64,000 nt of DNA from Fennellomyces sp. T-0311. Taxonomy: Eukaryota > Mucoromycota > Mucoromycetes > Mucorales > Lichtheimiaceae. The translations under genes and the position numbers were made by a program. The stretch lies in the NCBI GenBank assembly GCA_025266875.1, contig JALLLT010000005.1:1-64000 (forward strand). The letters are read 5' to 3'. The notes beneath the pieces were generated by a model. The model made no database searches and was not told the DNA's origin. It was given only the letters and a program-made list of their open reading frames with translations. Numbering within the stretch: position 1 is the first letter of the stretch; each line of letters begins with the position of its first letter. Positions 35,340 through 46,050 of the stretch are shown piece by piece.

Positions 35340-36971
35340 TCTATATATAAAAGAATCGACTCCTCGCTAATTTTCAAGAAAAGGAAATCGCAGTCCCACC
35401 TTGAGGAAACCTTATTGTACCTTGCCAACTTTTTTTTTACAACTACCTTTTTTCTTTTCTAACAGCTGACAACCACTATCGAAATACTGAGGACCGTGCT
35501 ATCTTGCCTTTTTTTTTTTTACGTCTGACAACTGTTTGAACAGCCTGACTACCTACTAAAAGAATCGAGTTTTCAGCTAACTTATTCCGCTAAGTTTCAA
35601 AAAAGGGAAATCACAGCCTCACTCTGAAAAACCCTTACTGTACCTCGCCACCACCTTTTTACCACCACCTTTTTTCTTTTCTAACCACTGACAACCGCTA
35701 TTGCAATACTGAGGACCTTCCTATGTTGCCTTTTTTTTTACGTCTGGCAACTCTTTGACCAACCTGACTTTTTTTTAATTGAGTCTCATTACCACCATTT
35801 GGTTTCGCCTCTTCTAATCTGTTCATCATAAGATTCCTATACTTTTTTTTTTTTGCAAAAAGCAACTTTTTACACTGTGAACTAGTGCTACATCTGAGCT
35901 AACTGACACTGTTGTTTTCCAACTCGATTCCTTCTTGCAAAGGTCTTTTAGATCGCCCTCTCAAACAGGACCTGTTCGGTGATCAGGCTTTGGTCGAGAA
36001 TGCTGTGTCAGCAGAGAGCAGTATCTCTGCAGTAAGAAAATACTATGCTGCTTCCCTTTGCACTTTGTTGACTTTTGCTATGAATCGAAGGAGGATGCCC
36101 TGCACCCGTTTTAGCAGTCTGCGTTCGATGACATTGAGGAAGAGAACGATCGATAAAGCAGTTTTTACTGCTTATAAAAACCGTGCCTAGGTACCGTCTC
36201 ACAACAGTTCAGCTTTGCCAGTGCGCAATATACAGTTGCCTTTCCAATCAAATGATCATACATTGTCATCTACCTAAGCCAACCAGATAAACTAATATGT
36301 CTTTACTACGAATAACAAGCCTGATGAGCCGGCTCACCGTTTAATGACCCGAAGCGTAGCGAAGAGGATCATTCAGTCGAGCGTAGCGAGACAGGTGGCG
36401 TGCTCCTTAAGACAATAATAAGCATAATAATATACACAACAGCATTCCAATAGGGTTTAGGGTGTAGTTAGTGATAGTGCAGCTTTGCCAATGTTCAATG
36501 TACACTTGCCTTCCAAACCAAATTATCAAACATTGTCATCTATCTAACCCAACATGATGAATTAATGTGTCTTTACTACGTAGAACAAGCAGGATGAGCC
36601 GGCTCACCGTTGGATGACCCAAAGCATAGCGAAGGGGATCATTCAGTCGAGCGTAGCGAGACAGGTGACGTGCTCCTAAGCCTGATAATATATACAGTAG
36701 CATTCCAATAGGGTTTAGGGTGTAGTTAGTCATTTAGGGTATAGTTAGCCATTTAGGGTGTAGTTAGTGACAATGCCGCGTTGCTAGCATGCATTATACA
36801 GCGGCCTTTCAAACTGAATTATCAAACATTGGCTTCCAAACAAATTATCAAATATTGCCTCTCAAAACGCACCAGAGCGGAGCGAAATAAAGTGCAGCCC
36901 AAAGGGTGCAGTGACACGCAGCGCAGCGGAGGGGCTCACAAACCCTGCGGCGAAGCGAAGGCTGCACTTTA
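35340..36971 (+). repeat. Segment B, paralogue of segment A
   Basis: Repeats the blocks of 31183-33004, with an added internal tandem copy of about 215 bp (about 35350-35560 and 35562-35780) and without the solo LTR. It ends at GGCTGCACTTTA exactly where unit 2 begins in the other copy, and is then followed by unique sequence (TATTTCTGTC). Confidence 0.75.
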
Positions 36972-37380
36972 TATTTCTGTCATGCAAACATACTCTCTTA
37001 ATTTCTATATAAGGCGTAGTATGTTTACAATGAATGTAAACACTGCGGGCAGCGTAAAGCGCAGTTGTCTGTCTAGCAATGTTGTGGCGGCTGACCAAGT
37101 GTTTACACAGAGTAAATTTGCTATCAACAAAGGATGGTCAACTACAGGTCCAATACTCCAAAGACGGCATATACAGCACATCTGCATCAGGGCTTTTACC
37201 AGAATCTCGAAGTGTGGACTTGCCATGCCTTTGCGAACTTCCTCTCTCATTGTAAAGTTTGGCGTCGATTAATAACCCTCAACTCAAACTTTGCCCTGAT
37301 CAGCGGAAGCTATTGAGTTGTGATGATATATATCAACATATCAAGCCTAGGCCGAGGGAGATTTAAGAGAAAATCTCTTT
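36972..37380. other. Short spacer, no gene
   Basis: Unique sequence between segment B and the decayed MULE. A small inverted pair GTATGTTTACA / TGTAAACAC lies near 37018-37043. The minus-strand MULE frame seems to fade out here through several stops. Confidence 0.35.
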
Positions 37381-37393
37381 TCAATACTCGCCA

Positions 37394-38892
37394 TTATGCT
37401 TCAATCATCATTGTTGTCTTGGCCATCGGAATGTGTGTGGGACGTGCACTGCGGACCCATCGATGCCACCATAACTGCTTGTACCAGCGGTTGTACATGT
37501 ACACCCACACGTCCGGGAGGTCATGTTGAACGCAATAGTCGTACATCTCACGCCCAGCATTCATACGTATGGTATCTGCAGACACATAGCCAACTAAACG
37601 CTATGTCAGCAATACTCATATGTACATAAGCCATACTTATGACGTACCACCTGGAAGAGGGATATGTGGATATAAATGGTAGTGCTTTCGGATCATGGAC
37701 AGGATTTGCTCTCTGTTATCCGCATTAGGACAAAGCTTCCCACTACGATCTTCTGTTGGTAGAAATTGGGTCGAAACAAAAGGGAACTCGCGACGTGCAG
37801 CGTAAATATTATAATGAGGATCTCTGATCTTATTCTCATTCAGTCGCAACTTAACGGCGTGATCAATATGCCATAGGCATAGGCGCAACAAATCACGACC
37901 AAAGACTCCTTCAATGGCGTTTATCTGGCCCTGATCCTTATCCGAAAACATAAACGTTGGTCGTAAACCGTTGTTATGCAGACACCGGAAAAACCTATGT
38001 ATAAATACCATTCTAGAAGGTCTCCTTACTGCATCTGTTACACGCGCATTATTGGCCCCACAAAGCATATATGCAATAGGGAAGCCACTCCCATTGAAAT
38101 TTGCTACGACACCAAAAAGCTCATACCCCATCCGATTCGTCTTGAATGTTGAGTCGACATGGAACTCAATCACTTGTGGGGAGCATGCAGCGTTAATAAC
38201 TCTGTAACAAATCCAACACCAGTAAATCCATTCATAGAGAGGTGGAAAATCTGTTTATTTCGTTCACCATAAATATATATACTATATACTGCATCTACCA
38301 TTAGTGTAGCATAGTGATCATCGCGTATACAGCTACCGTTATGCACACGTGGTTGTCTTTCACATACCTTACGAATTCCGTTTATTCCACTCTCGATGTG
38401 CATGATTGCAGAGGTGAGTTGATTGGCATCCAATTGATACCGATGCATGGTTGTTCTGGCCCACAGCGCATATATCTATCATAATGTCAACGTATCAACA
38501 TCACCACTTCCTATTTTACTTACCTGCGACTGGGTTACAGTTCCACTTGCACTCGGAAACTGGTGTACCATACGTCGGTACAGTCGTTGGGGTGCGTCAT
38601 CCTCGGCATTTTCCACAACAAACTGCCGGACATCTTGTGGCATTCCCACGCGAACATTATAAAGAGGTTCATCGACAGGATGAGCCATTTGATGCTTTAT
38701 CATCTGGTAAATAAACCCTCTTTCCGTGTCAATGAAACCGTATATCATCCCATGGCAGTTGTACGCTGCCATCCGATGATGCAGGCGAACGCGATCTGCA
38801 TCTGGTACTTGGCGCTGTACACTAGCATCCTGCCGACAGGCATACCGAAATGCAATCGCTGTTTGCAATCGCGTGTCACCAAGTGACCGAAA
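37394..38892 (-). pseudogene. MULE-1 transposase relic interrupted by FAR1-OTU MULE
   Basis: Minus-strand frames in order: FRYACRQDA ... YNCHGMIYGFIDTERG (N-terminal DNA-binding part), then, across a probable short intron ending near 38195, EFHVDSTFKTNRMGYELFGV with the first catalytic Asp. Next come FMFSDKDQGQINAI and LRLCLWHIDHAVKLRL (second Asp and C-W-H block), and a C-terminal WYKQLWWHRW ... IPMAKTTMMIE segment. The last segment runs into TAA and later stops. At 38892 the frame is cut by an inserted element; sequence after 42564 presumably continues it upstream. It differs clearly from the other two MULEs in the window. Confidence 0.7.
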
Positions 38893-39163
38893 GGGAACGG
38901 CTAAATGCACCCTCCCTCTGGGCACCCCCCCTCTATCACTTGTGACGTAGACAATCAATTTTCAGTTTGAAGTGCACCCCCCCCCTTCACTCTCGACATC
39001 ATCAACAGAGATTTGACATTCATTGCAAATCAGCCCTTGCAAATTCACTGAAAAAAAGTACTCGTGTTATTGATGCCGATTAAATAAATAACAAGCATAT
39101 ACAGCATGCTGCTTAATCAGAGCTCACTTTACTAACTCGTGTAACAAGTTGTAACATAACCTT
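38893..39163 (+). repeat. Left long terminal inverted repeat
   Basis: About 271 bp, ending TTGTAACATAACCTT inside. It matches the inverted right repeat apart from a poly-C run near 38980 (8-9 C here against 13 or so at the other end). Confidence 0.9.
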
Positions 39164-39239
39164 TACCGAACTTGAGATTGCCATGAACAATTACGAGCAA
39201 ACCGATCATATTATATTGGATATATAAAGATATAAGAAA

Positions 39240-42227
39240 TTATAAATGAGGAAAAGCAAATGAGTAATCTTGAAGTTGATGTCGTCGGCAGATAGAGGAG
39301 TGCCCTGGATATAAGCGCGGCCAAGTGATTTTCGCACGTGTGTTGTATTCAATATGATAATAATGGGCGCCGTACAGCTGTATAACTCCAGGGTGTGGTG
39401 CAGGTAAGTGAAACATTGGTACATAAAGAGACGAGCCTTCATTAGCATAAAATGCCAGTGCTACATTATACGTGTTTGCAGCAATAACTGAATCTTCAGG
39501 TATACAGAACCAGTTTCGAGGTGTCGTTGGTGAGTCACGGTTGTTCAGACGATCAGAGGCTCGTTTAAGATCGTTTTCACCAAAAAGAACTAAATACAGC
39601 GGTAGGCGAGAGTTAAGATGCACTAGCATCTCTTCCTTCACTTCCCTCCACTTATTCTCATCATGCTTCACCACCATGGCGATAGCGCGATAGCCACAAT
39701 TACCATCATCTTCCACATTGTTGATACTAATGATTGCATTGTGTGGTGCAATAGGATCCAGAATATGGCGATACTTTGCAAGTGTGCTTTCGACGGCTGG
39801 CTTTGAAGATGGTACCGGTGTAGAAACTGACTCTCCATTACGCAGGGTTGACGAGCTGTTACCTTTCCTAGATAAAATGCATAAGTAGTTATAATCTAAG
39901 AGAAAGAAGAGAAATAGGTATCATATTGTGCTAAATACTTATAAGCGTTCATACCAGAGATTAAGAGCTTCCTTGCCAAACAAGGTTCTTGCTTTTTTCG
40001 TAGATTCTTTATCGAGAATCTCGGCAAGTTTCATATCACGCTTGGTGCTACGACCTTTTGTTATCACCTTCCCTTTAGGAGGCTTTAACGCTTTTAAGTC
40101 GACGAAGGAATCGCTTGTAATCGCTTGAAGTTTCGTCAGGAGTGTCTGTTGCTGTTGCTGATCTGTATAAATATACTGAAGCTGCTCTATGCGATACAGT
40201 TCAGTAGCAATCTGATCGTGAACTGTTTCAGGTATATAATCTGCCGCGGTTGCAAGGATAGAGCCATCATCAGTGTTAACCGTGCCATCATCTGAACATG
40301 TTTTCATGTGTGGATCAACTTCAATGAAAAGGTAACATCAGTAATATTACTTCCAAACGGGAGTGATACTTTCTTCTTACATGTTTCAGATGGGAAAAAG
40401 TGCCAACGTCGCGGAATTGCTGTTAACGGGATTTCACCAGAAGGCGGAAGCATGTGGCAACAAGGTATATCGAATTGATGCTTGATAGCACACTGACAGT
40501 GTATGGTCTGCATCGTGTTTACTCGTGCGATTTCCTGTTTGATTTTATCAAACGCAAAACGGGAAATATTGCCACGAAGAGCTTTAAGCCGCTGTGCATC
40601 TTTCTCGGCAATATGTGAATCAAATCCGAATGTTTCGCTGTCGATCTGTTTGCGAAGTAGATCATTCTAATGGCCACAAAAGGAAGTGTTAACTGTAATG
40701 TTAGTATATGTACCCTCATTTACATGGTATTGTGAAAACCTAATTACACAATTTTAGCTGGAAGGTACCTTAATGTTATAGAACTGATTAAGTGTGCTGA
40801 AAGCGAGATAGAAACTATTAGACGCCTTTAGATTCTTTTTCAGCTCTGCGTGTGCACCTTCGACACGATTCGTGGTGGTGTTGCCCAGATGAGGGAGTCT
40901 TGCAATATATTTTCCAACCCACCGTTCCTTCATCTTGAGTTTCCTACACATTACATTAAAAGTTTTAATTTTAACCAGTATCCATAGGTACTCTTTTTAA
41001 GCACTACTTCTCCAAATAGGATGTGGCCTTTTGAGGGAGGCGACATTTTTTCAAGGCTTGCTCAAAGAGTTGGACACCTTCAGCATATGTTTGATCATTG
41101 GCGATCACTGTAAGCCCAGTGTTTTCATCTGTCATCTTTGTGATCATCATCTTATTGATTCCATGCATGCAAGTGTCGAAATCGGTTTCTGCATCGAAGA
41201 GCTTTCGTAGGTTGACTTCGAAGTTTCGGCATAAGTGAATCTGGCACAGAATCTTGTGAGAGGTGGGGAAGATCGTATCTAAAGCGTTCATTACTGCAGT
41301 TTCACTGTCTGTAACGAACACTTTTGGTGGTTGGATGTTTTTTGCTGCTGGCCAGACGACAGATTCAAGGCACTGAACAAACCACTTATACGTGTCGTTG
41401 TCTTCTCGTAATATCCAACCTCCAGCGATGAAAAAGGTCTTCAATTTATGTTTACCGACATTTGAAGTGCCCGTAACATTGATAAATGGCAGCTTATGTT
41501 TGTTTGTCTTGTAAGTTGCGTCAATACAAACAACATCCGAAAGTTGTCGCGCCATTGTAATTGCGTCCTTGTGAGCAAAAAAGATCGAATGCAGAGTGGA
41601 CTCTCCGTTCATATCATGGTGCGCGATAAATCGATGTTCATAGTTGTTTCCTTCAAGATCATTGATAAGATTGAACATCTGGTGATCCGGATCGTTGTTG
41701 AAAACAATTTGTCGCAAGTTAGAGATATCTTTTGGAGTCGATCCTGCACCACGTTGACGCAACGAATCACTAATAACTGCATTTGATGCATGTGCCTCAA
41801 TAAGAGTCAAAGCATGCTGGCGGTTTTCATGATTTAGGCGTCGGTTCATCGGATACGAGAATTCATCCAAGGCTACACGGTGGTTGTGCTCGTTGTTGAT
41901 GTTCACGATCTTCCATTCACCTCCAGATTGGATTCGTACCGTAACTCGAAATGGGCAATCAATGCGTTGCGAATCTCGCTTTCTTGCTGCTCCTGGTGCA
42001 CTATTTTTCGAGTTGTCGGTTTTATCCACCTGAATACTCGAAGATCTATGGCGTGGAAGACCCGAGTGTCTGCATATCATGACAAGCCTATCCATCTCAC
42101 TTTTCCTCGTAGATGCGGAAAACTTGTTGGCTTTTGCATATTCTCGGATCGCAATACGAGCATTCTCCATGGTAGCGAAGCGATCGCCAATGTTAATGGA
42201 AGCGCTGTTTGATGATTCGGCCGACAT
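39240..42227 (-). CDS. FAR1-domain MULE transposase fused to OTU cysteine protease
   Basis: Exons on the minus strand: 42227-41010, 40943-40769, 40666-40381, 40318-39955, 39867-39240; introns of 62-102 nt, about 890 residues, no stop. An N-terminal FAR1/WRKY-GCM1 zinc domain (ICRHSG, DCPFRV, NEHNHRV) is followed by the MULE core: D in VVCIDATYKTN, D in FVTDSETAVMN, block CQIHLCRNF, and E in TTNRVEGAH. A SWIM finger (CQCAIKHQ, PCCH) follows, then a glutamine-rich linker. The C-terminal OTU-like domain has the nucleophile block EDDGNCGYRAI and a candidate histidine in AHYYHIEY. OTU domains cleave ubiquitin-type linkages; in MULEs the role is unknown. The start is the ATG of MSAESSNS; an upstream ATG at 42278 is possible. 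Confidence 0.88.
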
Positions 42228-42289
42228 TGATGAAAAGTTGAAATAAATCTCGAGATGGAGAAGAGAGTGTGAAAACAATATGTCCGAAG

Positions 42290-42564
42290 AAGGTTATGTT
42301 ACAACTTGTTACACGAGTTAGTAAAGTGAGCTCTGATTAAGCAGCATGCTGTATATGCTTGTTATTTATTTAATCGGCATCAATAACACGAGTACTTTTT
42401 TTCAGTGAATTTGCAAGGGCTGATTTGCAATGAATGTCAAATCTCTGTTGATGATGTCGAGAGTGAAGGGGGGGGGGGGGTGCACTTCAAACTGAAAATT
42501 GATTGTCTACGTCACAAGTGATAGAGGGGGGGTGCCCAGAGGGAGGGTGCATTTAGCCGTTCCC
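42290..42564 (-). repeat. Right long terminal inverted repeat
   Basis: Inverted copy of 38893-39163, followed by AAAAAAAATC in flanking DNA. Confidence 0.9.
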
Positions 42565-43055
42565 AAAAAAAATCATCTCGGAAATTGAAATTAATGGGGG
42601 GTCTCATCCGTGAAAATTCTGAGACTGGTAGACAAACGGTGGCTATCTAAGAAAAACATGCCTTCGGGACAAAATATGTACTTGGCATTGGCAAACAGCT
42701 TTAGCACATTCCAAAGAATTTAAGCTAGTGTTGTTATGGTTCCATTGCTGCCGTCTTAACCAATGGCGAGCACGTTAGTTGCTCCTTAATAAAAGAGGCA
42801 TAGCATTAGGAATCGTTACTCACCGCAGCATTTTTGCTTTAGTAAGGCAAACTCAGCATATATAATAACGAAGAAAAATAAATCATTGATGCTATCCAAA
42901 ACTTTGAAATACGTAGCATTTATACAAGTTCCTTTAATACGCGAGCGTTGTAACTGACAAACTCTTCACGCAGAAAAAAGAAGTTACCAGATATGATTTG
43001 GACATGTAGTCGAACACTGCAAATAATTTTTGGTGAACTTTGGCGAATGGCTTTT
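42565..43055. other. Flank of FAR1-OTU MULE, no clear gene
   Basis: Probably contains the interrupted 5' part of MULE-1 on the minus strand near 42565-42660, but no diagnostic motif is visible. The remainder is AT-rich and unassigned. Confidence 0.35.
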
Positions 43056-43056
43056 T

Positions 43057-43140
43057 GCAGTGGTTAAACATAAGCTTTTTAACCGCTTGAGTTGCTAAAA
43101 ATGGTAATACAAGTGGTTAAAAGCTTATGTTTAACCACGG
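43057..43140. repeat. 28-bp inverted repeat hairpin
   Basis: AGTGGTTAAACATAAGCTTT and its inverted copy AAAGCTTATGTTTAACCAC flank a loop of about 25 bp. A TTTTTGCAGTGG string precedes the left arm and recurs after the right arm near 43165. It may be a miniature inverted-repeat element or an excision scar. Confidence 0.65.
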
Positions 43141-43169
43141 TAACCACTTTTAACCATCGAAATTTTTTG

Positions 43170-44521
43170 CAGTGGAAATCGTGGCACGAGCACATTAAAA
43201 GTAGAAATGGTTGTGAATATAAAAGGATGAGAAGGTTGAAAAGCAGATGATGACTTCTGATAATGAATGCAATAATTAGCCAGTGTTTTGGGTACCACTA
43301 ATCTGATAAGCAGGTTCAAGGAAAGTAGATTGCCCGAATATGTGTTCTTCTTGGCTGGTATTATTCAATCAAGAGTCAGCTTTCCAGCCATTCATTACAA
43401 CTCTCGCGCATGGGGCAAATTATACGAAGCGATTCGAGGATCTCTGTGGTGATCACATGGCAAATCTTATTAAGTCGTATCATGTCGCTGGCATGCAAGC
43501 ACGAACGCTGTGGCACCCAAAGTGTACATAGTCAGCGCTTCCACATTCGGTAGCCCTATGAAAAGTAAGCTCGTTATTTCCAATGTAGCACCGAATTGGC
43601 GAGCTTTCCGGCGTATTCAGGTAGACTGTGCCATGAGGTCGATTAGAATTCAGAACTGAAATCAAGAACATCACGATCAACAGTGATCGCATGGTTCTTT
43701 GGTATAGATGGAGGAAAGGCCAGAGTAATCGAGGGTAAATTGGAAAATATTTGGACGTTTGGAACCCCATTACCGTTCTAATCGTCTGCCTGGTCGGGTC
43801 AAGGCTACAATGGGGTGAATGCTGCTGCTGAGGTTACCAATGTAACAAGGTGGATTCCCATGGAAATACCGGTGAAGGTTGCACAGGTAGGTGCATGCGC
43901 AAAGGATTGGCCAATAGGGCCATTGTTTAGAAATGGTTGACAACGCATTTCAATGGCGAAAAATACAGCTGTAGGGTAGATGATCTTGCTTGCTTACGAT
44001 ACATCTACAAATAGATGGTGCGCCATGAAAAGGCCGACTGGCTGACGGTTATTAATGAAACCTGGCCTGCGGCTTGAGAACAGACGTTAAAAACACTGGA
44101 CCTGATGGGACTACCTCAAATGCAAGGCATGCACGGTAGATCAGGTTTCCATGGACACGTGATGGCACAAGAAATGAATCTTGCTTGAAGTAATAGGGCG
44201 GCGTGAGAGGACGTGGGCTGCACGCTAATCAAATATTGGCTGGATATATTTAAGCATGACCTCCCTTTTTGAGGCCCTGTCCAATGGGGGCGAGTGGGGT
44301 TATGGGCGCACTGTGATTTGCCCTCTCCAAGAGCGAAAGAGATCCACAGGCTAGAAGGGGGAAGGTGGGGTCAATCGGAATAGGTCCAATCAGATACACA
44401 CGTGTCGGGGCACGCTGCCCACGATTGGTAACCTAAGCACTGACTGTTCCTGACTGAATATTTATGTTCTCACCTTTCTCCTCGGGCGTCCTCTCTTTCA
44501 TTACTTTGCAACTGGCTGGTC
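43170..44521. other. Intergenic region upstream of bHLH gene
   Basis: Only short, motif-free ORFs (for example 43340-43531). The final 250 bp is pyrimidine-rich toward the bHLH start and presumably holds its promoter. Confidence 0.4.
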
Positions 44522-46050
44522 ATGTCTTCCGCTAAGCCTGTCAATAGTCCACCTACTTCTACGGTTCCTCCCAAAAAACGACGCAACGCATCCATAGCCG
44601 AAATAGGAGAATCGAGTGGCAACACGTCATCTCCGCTGCAGCAGCCTAACCAAGATGATGACGAGCCAGTAAGCAAACGAGGACGACAGCAACTCAATCA
44701 AGAGTCGAGCACCGCGCCACCATCAGCGCCTGTGATGGCGCTTCCTCCACCGTTACTGTCGTATCCACCCCACCACCCACATCAACTTGCCGTAGTCCAG
44801 TCACCGTACTATCATCCTTTGTATCACGCTGGTCCGTTCTACTTGCCCGTAGGATCGCCGCCCCAACCGTCTATGCCTCCCCAGTCTCCGCTACCTTCGC
44901 GACAGCGTAGTGGGAGCAACACGACGCGCATCCTACCAAAATTATCATCGGCAGCAGAGTCCACAAGCGAGCAAACCTGTTTCGCTTCGCCACCGCTCCA
45001 CGCAAGTAGTCCAGCTGACTATCATCCTGTTTATCATCCCTTTGCACTTCCGATCACCGCAGCTTCCGCAGCTTCCCCGTCTTCTGTCAGCGGACGTGAT
45101 CGGTCAAGTACAGCCGACCAACGAGAACAGGCACGCAAGTTGTCACACAGTGCGATTGAGCGCCGGCGACGCGAGCGAATCAACGACAAAATCGTCCAAC
45201 TGCGCCAACTTATACCCTCATGCGCCAACCAGGAGCATCTCCACAAAATGACGGTCCTGCAGAGCGCCATCGATTATATCACCTACCTAAAGGAAGTCGT
45301 ATCACGACTGGATGGCGAAGATCGAGTGCACGTCGATCTCAAGATGGCCAAGGTGCCAAGATCCATGGTGCCGAAGGAAGTCGAAGCTTTTACAACTCAG
45401 TTTTCAGTCAATAATAAAACCAACAAATCCTCTGACCGCGACGGGCGAAATCGACGGCGTAGTAGCAATGATGAAACTCTGAGCAACACCAGTATAGCGA
45501 CTTTACCACAAGAACACCAGCAACAGCTACCGAAGGATGCCCAAAATGATGGCCGAGCAAGTTCAGAAGTAGAGGGTAAGTGAGAAGATTTCTTCCAACG
45601 CAACAAAAAAACCAGAGATATAATTGTTGTACGCTCTTTTTTTGTTTCTTGCTCGGCCATCTATTAGAAATGTGCAACCTACTGGAACATCCTTCATCGC
45701 AAAAAAACCTCGAAATGTTTGACGGTCAGAAGGGTATTAAGCCGATCGATATCATAAAAGCAGGGGCAAGCACCAACAATAAGCTAGTAGCAACTCCTAT
45801 CCCATCTCCACTGTCATTACACCAGCAAGATTGGACACCTTCGAGCCTTCCCTCTCCTATGTACCGACCAGTAGAACATGCTAGCAATAGTAGTATTGCC
45901 AGTAGTCCTATTGTATCACCTGCCGGATCTCCATCTCATTCATGGAACGAAGATCAACACTCGTCGTTACCGACACCCACTTTAACGCCGCGCCCAACGA
46001 CAGAACCACATTCGACCAAGCATATGAGCCTTAATAATATCCTGTGTTAA
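44522..46050 (+). CDS. bHLH transcription factor
   Basis: Two exons, 44522-45575 and 45668-46050, joined across a 92-nt intron (GTAAGTG...CTATTAG); about 479 residues. The basic helix-loop-helix domain is at residues about 205-265: basic region SHSAIERRRRERIND with His, Glu and Arg at the positions that contact CACGTG E-boxes, then IVQLRQLIPSC, a loop, and MTVLQSAIDYITYLKEVV. A proline/serine-rich N-terminus with a nuclear-signal-like PPKKRR near residue 18 and repeated HP/YHP motifs precedes it. A low-complexity S/P-rich C-terminus ends in SLNNILC. It is a nuclear DNA-binding regulator; target genes cannot be read from sequence. No orthologue name is assigned. The ATG is in good context with upstream pyrimidine tracts. 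Confidence 0.9.

Larger units (their letters stand above)
33005..36971 (+). mobile_element. Helitron-2 unit 2, internal deletion derivative
   Basis: The 5' part (33005-33705) matches 25183-25970 closely. At about 33705-33715 it jumps to sequence matching the helicase C-terminus (30290-30690, for example CACCAGCTTTGCTTAA and CAGGGCAAGT), removing about 4.3 kb of coding sequence. Both sides are heavily substituted and no frame remains. A block at about 34130-35020 has no counterpart in unit 1 and may be a further insertion; I could not find its ends. The shared GC hairpin and CTAG occur at 35225-35339, then segment B. Confidence 0.75.
38893..42564 (-). mobile_element. FAR1-MULE-SWIM-OTU element with long inverted repeats (3,672 bp)
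   Basis: The ends are near-identical inverted repeats (38893-39163 and 42290-42564), starting GGGAACGGCTAAATGCACCC and differing mainly in a C-run length. Inside is one spliced minus-strand gene with no stop. Near-identical long repeats and an open gene indicate recent activity. No 8-11-bp duplication is visible: only a run of A (at least AAA) is shared by both flanks. Confidence 0.88.

Noticed and set aside
32750..36780. True telomere
   Set aside because: TTTAGGG-like units are few, degenerate and internal, each tied to a repeated segment.
42227..42278. Upstream ATG start for the FAR1-OTU protein
   Set aside because: The added residues are hydrophobic and unlike a FAR1 N-terminus; the ATG at 42227 begins a typical Ser-rich lead into the FAR1 domain.
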